DNA of 64,000 nt, taken from Hyphomonadaceae bacterium. GTDB lineage: Bacteria > Pseudomonadota > Alphaproteobacteria > Caulobacterales > Aquidulcibacteraceae. The stretch's first letter is position 1; the number at the start of each line of letters is the position of its first letter. A model generated the notes under the pieces. The model was not told where the DNA came from and did not search any database. It saw nothing but the letters and a program-made list of their open reading frames with translations. The position numbers and the translations under genes were made by a program. Location: NCBI GenBank assembly GCA_016791425.1, contig JAEUMQ010000016.1, positions 62,001 to 126,000 of the forward strand, given 5' to 3'. This document shows, in pieces, positions 59,861 to 64,000 of this stretch.

Positions 59861-61213
59861 TCAGGGCGCTGTGGCCGCCGCGCGCGCGCGGGCGCGCGTG
59901 AACCGCATCGCCGCATAGATCGGCAGACCGACCGCGCCGAGACCAAGCGCCCAGAGGAACGGCTCGCGCCCGACGCCGACGAACGCGAAGATTGAATACG
60001 CCAATCCAAGAACGCCGATGACCAAAAGCTTGGGCGAGGCCTTCACGCCGCGGAACACGAAGAGCCCCAGCGCCAACGAGGACAGCAGATAAAGCGGCAG
60101 GTTCGCCGCCGTGACGACCGTGCTCAGGAACGCGAACCCCTGAACGAGGGAGCGGCTGTAGTTCATCAGCACCATCCCGCTCGCCAACACGCCGATGACG
60201 ATGAGCGCCGCCGAAGCGGCGCCGCGGGCGTTGTCGCGGCCGAGCACGGAGGGAAGCACTGCGTTGCGCGCCATCGTGCGGGTCAGCTCGCTGCAGAGCA
60301 GCGTCCAGCCATTGAGGCAGCCGAGCCCGCTGATCACGACGAACAGCGCGATCCAGCGGCCGACATTGTCGCCCAGCATGCGGTTGAGCAGATCGACGAA
60401 CGGCGCCTGCGAGGCGGCAAGCTCCGCCTGCGGAATGAGCAGCATCGGGATGACCGAGATCGCGACATAGATCAGCGCCGTCGCCAGCGTGCCGACCAGG
60501 GTTGCGATCGGGATCGTGCGCTTGGCGTCCTTCACGCGGCCCGCAGGAATGGACGCCGATTCCATGCCCAGCATGGCGAAAAGCGCGATCGTGGAGGCGG
60601 CCATGATCTGCGGCAGCGCGATCGGCGTCGTCGGCGAGGACCGAGTGTAGGCCCCGGGCTCGCTGAACAGCAGCCAGACGCCGAGCAGGATGATGGCGAT
60701 CATCGGCACGAGCTTCAGCGTCGTCGTTATGATCTGCACGGGCCCGCTCGCCGGCACGCCGAGGAGATTGATCCCGACGAAGATCCAGATGAAGGCGAGC
60801 GCCGCCAAGGCCGGCGGGATGCCGGTGAACAGCTCCGGCGCCACGGCCTGCAGATAGGCCGTCACCGCCACCGCCAGCGTGGCGTTGGTGATCCAGCACG
60901 ACAGCCAATAGCACCACGCCGCGACGAAGGCGGCGATCTCGCCTTGGGTGGCGCGAATGTACCCGTAGGGACCGTCCGGGTTCGGGAAGTCGCGCGCCAG
61001 GCTGGCGTAGACGGCCGCGAGCGCCAGGCTTCCCGCCACCGTCACGCCCCAGCCGATGAGCGCGTTGAAGCCGAAGGGCGCAAGCACGGCCGGCATCATG
61101 AAGATGCCCATGCCGATCATGTTGCCGATGACGAGCGCCGTGCACGTCCAGAACCCGATGAGCGCGGGCGCGGGCGGGCCCGACGCGGAGGTGGCATCCT
61201 GGGCGGCTATCAT
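59861..61213 (-). CDS. APC-family basic amino acid/polyamine permease (AdiC-like)
   Basis: A 450-residue carrier started at ATG 61213 behind GGAGAG; the frame upstream runs into the divergent gene and is not protein-like. It has about 12 helices, with ALVIGNMIGMGIFMMPAVLAPFG in helix 1 (the GxGIF ligand site), LFAMLGMESASIPAGRVKDAKRTIPIA in helix 6, and GLGCLNGWTLLCSELTRTMAR. It resembles arginine/agmatine-type exchangers. It is followed by the amine dehydrogenase-like gene, so it probably imports the methylated amino acid or amine that enzyme acts on. It is divergent from the aminopeptidase (112-bp gap). Confidence 0.88.
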   Translation of the reverse strand: MIAAQDATSASGPPAPALIGFWTCTALVIGNMIGMGIFMMPAVLAPFGFNALIGWGVTVAGSLALAAVYASLARDFPNPDGPYGYIRATQGEIAAFVAAWCYWLSCWITNATLAVAVTAYLQAVAPELFTGIPPALAALAFIWIFVGINLLGVPASGPVQIITTTLKLVPMIAIILLGVWLLFSEPGAYTRSSPTTPIALPQIMAASTIALFAMLGMESASIPAGRVKDAKRTIPIATLVGTLATALIYVAISVIPMLLIPQAELAASQAPFVDLLNRMLGDNVGRWIALFVVISGLGCLNGWTLLCSELTRTMARNAVLPSVLGRDNARGAASAALIVIGVLASGMVLMNYSRSLVQGFAFLSTVVTAANLPLYLLSSLALGLFVFRGVKASPKLLVIGVLGLAYSIFAFVGVGREPFLWALGLGAVGLPIYAAMRFTRARARAAATAP

Positions 61214-61325
61214 GGGCTCTCCGCTCACCGCGCCACACTCTCCCCGACGCGGCCGCGATTCAAGGCGGTCATGGCCTGGGCGCATCGCTTTGGCAACTTC
61301 ATCCGGCCTCTGTAAGCTTCCGCCC

Positions 61326-62483
61326 ATGAGAGCATTCCTCGCGATCCTGGCGGCCGCCGTCGCGCTTCTTGCCGGGCAGGCGGACGCCCAGCCCCGCGCG
61401 CGCGATCTTGGCGTCCCGTTCGAAGGAACGCCGGGCCCCCTGAACGCGATCACCGACGTGGCGGGCGTCACGGTCGGGCAAGTCACCCTCATCGAGGACG
61501 CGCCCGCCGATCCGCAGCGAAAGGTCCGCACCGGGATCACCGCGATCCTGCCGCGCGGACGCGATACGCTGAACCTGCCCGTCTTCGGCGCCTACTTCGC
61601 GCTCAACGGCAATGGCGAGATGACCGGCGCGCACTGGATCGAGGAATCTGGGCAGGTGGAAGGCCCGATCGCGCTGACCAACACGCATAGCGTCGGCATC
61701 GTGCGCGACGCGATCATCGCCTGGCGCGTCCGCGCCGGCCCGCCTGACCCCAGCGGCTATTGGTGGTCGCTGCCCGTGGTCGCCGAGACCTGGGACGGCG
61801 ACTTGAACGACATCAACGGCTTCCATGTCCGGCCCGAGCACGTCTGGCGCGCGCTCGACGAGGCCAAGGGCGGACCGGTGGCGGAAGGCAATGTCGGCGG
61901 CGGCACGGGCATGATCTGCCACGAGTTCAAGTGCGGCATCGGCACGGCCTCGCGCGTCGTGCAGGTCAACGAGCGGCCGTTCGTGGTGGGCGCGCTGGTG
62001 CAGGCCAATTACGGCGTCCGCTCGACGCTCCGCATCGCCGGCGTTCCGGTAGGGGCGCATCTGCCTGTTGCGCATTCGCCCGCGGACGATTCCGGCTCGA
62101 TCATCATCGTCATCGCCACCGACGCCCCGCTTCTGCCCACCCAGCTCAAGCGCGTCGCGCGGCGCGCCGGCATGGGCCTCGCGCGGTTGGGCTCATACGC
62201 CGGCAACGGCTCGGGCGACATCTTCATCGCCTTCTCCACCGCCAATCGCGACGCCCTGACCGGCGCCGCGGTCGCGCGGGCGGAATTCCTCAACAACGAG
62301 ACGCTCAATTCGCTCTTCGAGGCGACCGTCCAAGCCACCGAGGAGGCCATCGTCAATGCGATGGTCGCCGCGCGCGACATGACCGGAACCGAGGGCCATT
62401 CCGCAAAGGCGCTGCCGCACCGGGATCTCGTGCGATTGCTGCGCCGCTATCGCCGCTACGAGCCGCGCGCGAGCGCGCGATAG
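61326..62483 (+). CDS. P1-family aminopeptidase (DmpA-like), exported
   Basis: A 385-residue protein started at ATG 61326 with a signal peptide MRAFLAILAAAVALLAGQADA. The mature enzyme has the DmpA/BapA pattern: LGVPFEGTPGPLNAITDVAGVTVGQVTL, LTNTHSVGIVRDA, GNVGGGTGM, and the self-cleavage region DDSGSIIIVIATDAPLLP, where Gly-Ser gives the nucleophile of the Ntn-type enzyme. DmpA enzymes release N-terminal residues from peptides and amides, including D- and beta-amino acids. It points away from the permease operon and overlaps the convergent metallohydrolase stop by 28 bp. Periplasmic release of amines for import is a reasonable role. Confidence 0.88.
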   Translation: MRAFLAILAAAVALLAGQADAQPRARDLGVPFEGTPGPLNAITDVAGVTVGQVTLIEDAPADPQRKVRTGITAILPRGRDTLNLPVFGAYFALNGNGEMTGAHWIEESGQVEGPIALTNTHSVGIVRDAIIAWRVRAGPPDPSGYWWSLPVVAETWDGDLNDINGFHVRPEHVWRALDEAKGGPVAEGNVGGGTGMICHEFKCGIGTASRVVQVNERPFVVGALVQANYGVRSTLRIAGVPVGAHLPVAHSPADDSGSIIIVIATDAPLLPTQLKRVARRAGMGLARLGSYAGNGSGDIFIAFSTANRDALTGAAVARAEFLNNETLNSLFEATVQATEEAIVNAMVAARDMTGTEGHSAKALPHRDLVRLLRRYRRYEPRASAR

Positions 62484-64000
62484 CGCTCAAGCGCCTGCCG
62501 CAGATAGGCGAGCGTCGCGTCGCGTTCGCGCGCGGAATTGTAATCGTCGCGCGCCGTCGCGGCAGCAAGCACGCGCTCCATCCATGCCGCGAAATACGCG
62601 GCATCCTCGCGCGCCGACGCCGGCCCGCCCGGGAGCTCAAGATAGATCGGGCTTGTCGTCGCGTAGGGATAAAGATCGAGCACGCCGGGATCCGCGCCGT
62701 CATTCCAGGCCCGCAGCAGCATCCAGCCCCCTGCGTCGATCGCGATGCTCCCCTCCGCATCAAGCATTCGCCGATCGCCGGTGAGGCTGAAGCTGCGCAC
62801 CACACGCCCATTATGGACGAGCTCCAGATGATCGACAGGAACCGGTGAGCGAAACGCAACGCGATACGGGATCGCGCCCGCCGCATCGCGCCGCACAACG
62901 TCGCCCGGATGCGCGCCGCCAAGCTCGAAGCCAAGGAGCGGACCGTTGGTGGCGAAGGTGCGCCCCGCCTTGAGCGCATCGCGCAGCGCTCCTGGCGTGC
63001 GCGCGCCCTGCGTGTCAAGGAAGACGCGGTTCATCCCGACCGGCCCGCGCAGCGAGGCGTAATTCGCCATCGCATCGGTGCCGGCGCCGGTGGGGATGCG
63101 AAAGCCGAGATTGAGCAGGCGATACCAGACCGCCGCCGTCGCCTTGTGATCCGCGAACCCGACGATCTCGATATAATCCACCTTTCCGGCCGCGACATCG
63201 GCCGGCAGCATGTTGGTGAGCGATGCCTCGTTCGGCGGATCGATCACCCAATCGAACGGATGCACGTACCCGACGAGTCCGCCTTGGCGATGCGCGAGGT
63301 CCGCGACCGCGCCATTGTGCGGATAGGGCGAGGAGAGCGCAGTCTCGCGATAGGAGGAGAAATCGGGCGTCAGAAAGTGATCCGAGAGGTGAAGGAGGCC
63401 CAGATGGCCCCAAAGGCTCGTGTGATATTCCTGCGCTTGCAGAATGAGCGCGCCCTCCCCGCTCGCCGGATCGGGATCAGGTCGAAAGTAGCCGATATCG
63501 GGAATGCGCTCTTCCTTGTTGACGATGGTGTTGTAGACGATGTCGAGATCTTCGGCCCGCATCTGGCGGGCGAGGTTCTCCGGCGTGTTGCGATAAGCGC
63601 CGCCATAATTCATGTGCACATGCAGATCGGCGCTGACGAAGCTTCCGAACGAAGCGGGAAGCTCGGCGCGCTGCAGATCGACCCGCACATTCGCAGGACG
63701 ATTGCGGGACAGCGTCACGGACCGGCGCCAGGGCGCATAACGCATCCCACGCTGCACCCAGATCGCGGCCGCGCCCGCCGGCGCCTCGAGCGTGCAGGGC
63801 GAGGCGCAATGAAAATAGTGTGTCTCGGTCGCTTGCCTCTCGCGGTCGAAACCGTCGTCGGCGTGCATCCATGCGCCCTCGGGCGCGACCGCGCGGCCGT
63901 CCGCGGCAAGCACAGACACGCGCGCGGGCACGCTGCGGCCCGCTTCATCGCGAATGTCGAGCGTGAGGCGCGCCAGCGGGGATTTGGTGCGCCGCGTCCG
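62456..64000 (-). CDS. CehA/McbA-type PHP metallohydrolase (5' end beyond the window)
   Basis: At least 514 codons, open through the right edge: the codons upstream of GTG 63931 read as good protein (LTLDIRDEAGRS), so the start lies outside. The PHP-type metal site has SADLHVHMNYGG, LQAQEYHTSLWGHLGLLH, VGYVHPFDW and GAGTDAMANY. GPVGMNRVFL and FATNGPLLGFELGG follow, as in CehA/McbA proteins, the family that includes a carbaryl hydrolase. The N-terminal part is a beta-rich carbohydrate-binding-like domain. It may hydrolyse a carbamate, ester or amide. It is convergent with the aminopeptidase. Confidence 0.8.
   Translation of the reverse strand, partial: RTRRTKSPLARLTLDIRDEAGRSVPARVSVLAADGRAVAPEGAWMHADDGFDRERQATETHYFHCASPCTLEAPAGAAAIWVQRGMRYAPWRRSVTLSRNRPANVRVDLQRAELPASFGSFVSADLHVHMNYGGAYRNTPENLARQMRAEDLDIVYNTIVNKEERIPDIGYFRPDPDPASGEGALILQAQEYHTSLWGHLGLLHLSDHFLTPDFSSYRETALSSPYPHNGAVADLAHRQGGLVGYVHPFDWVIDPPNEASLTNMLPADVAAGKVDYIEIVGFADHKATAAVWYRLLNLGFRIPTGAGTDAMANYASLRGPVGMNRVFLDTQGARTPGALRDALKAGRTFATNGPLLGFELGGAHPGDVVRRDAAGAIPYRVAFRSPVPVDHLELVHNGRVVRSFSLTGDRRMLDAEGSIAIDAGGWMLLRAWNDGADPGVLDLYPYATTSPIYLELPGGPASAREDAAYFAAWMERVLAAATARDDYNSARERDATLAYLRQALERYRALARGS

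Noticed and set aside
1..64000. CRISPR arrays, insertion sequences, integrases and attachment sites.
   Set aside because: No regularly spaced repeats, transposase or recombinase frames were seen; tRNA-Ala has no duplicated 3' end nearby that I could find.

Overview
The window looks like chromosomal DNA of a GC-rich alphaproteobacterium. The signs are two large TonB-dependent receptors, a DUF2793 tail protein of the type linked to alphaproteobacterial gene transfer agents, several ATGA/TGATG-coupled operons, and housekeeping genes (folD, ettA, yggT/yggU, a tRNA-Ala) in a generalist arrangement. A caulobacter- or sphingomonad-like host is my best guess, but the sequence does not fix the genus. 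Both edges are cut: the gene at the right edge (62456-64000, minus) has no start inside the window.

Layout. 0.1-2.8 kb: a KdpD/KdpE-like two-component pair without kdpFABC. 2.8-7.5 kb: surface-glycan genes (methyltransferases, polysaccharide deacetylase, GT2, divergent GT39/ArnT-like transferase). 7.6-19.1 kb: an aromatic-acid block. It holds a GntR/UTRA regulator, a LigJ-like amidohydrolase, an MFS carrier, a LigB-like dioxygenase-family protein, a 4,5-dihydroxyphthalate-decarboxylase-like protein, a zinc dehydrogenase and a Rieske oxygenase on the minus strand, with a divergent TonB-dependent receptor. Read in order, this resembles a phthalate-type route (Rieske hydroxylation, dehydrogenation, decarboxylation, ring cleavage, hydration).

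19.2-33.3 kb: a second and less familiar catabolic block. It has an MFS carrier, a complete tripartite tricarboxylate transporter (TctC-TctA-TctB), a double cupin, an EutA-like reactivase with no ammonia-lyase in view, a triple-RidA fusion, a small cupin, a TauD-type dioxygenase, a UGSC-family protein with Cys in place of selenocysteine, a thioredoxin-reductase-like flavoprotein and a further FAD oxidoreductase. An AT-rich motif (ATGCTRTA) recurs upstream of units in both blocks and suggests one regulon. This is the strongest candidate here for an undescribed system.

33.4-37.5 kb: tRNA-Ala(CGC) with a recognisable promoter, yggT-yggU-folD, an APC permease and a small coiled-coil protein. 37.5-40.4 kb: a palindrome-rich stretch without genes, then a convergent pair of lower-GC accessory genes (zinc-ribbon membrane protein; TerB-DnaJ protein). 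40.4-45.6 kb: a small lipoprotein missed by length-based calling, ettA, a secreted protein of unknown function, a 35-residue membrane peptide, dodecin, a glycine-zipper lipoprotein and an MliC-like lipoprotein. 45.7-48.9 kb: a polysaccharide operon (O-antigen-ligase-like, SDR epimerase, GT4). 49.0-52.7 kb: a DUF2793 tail protein, then tryptophan 2,3-dioxygenase with a kynureninase-like enzyme. 52.8-64 kb: a third uptake and catabolism block (GMC oxidoreductase, MarR regulator, TonB-dependent receptor, trimethylamine-dehydrogenase-like flavoprotein, amino-acid/polyamine permease, P1-family aminopeptidase, CehA/McbA-type metallohydrolase), which suggests use of N-methylated or amide-linked amines.
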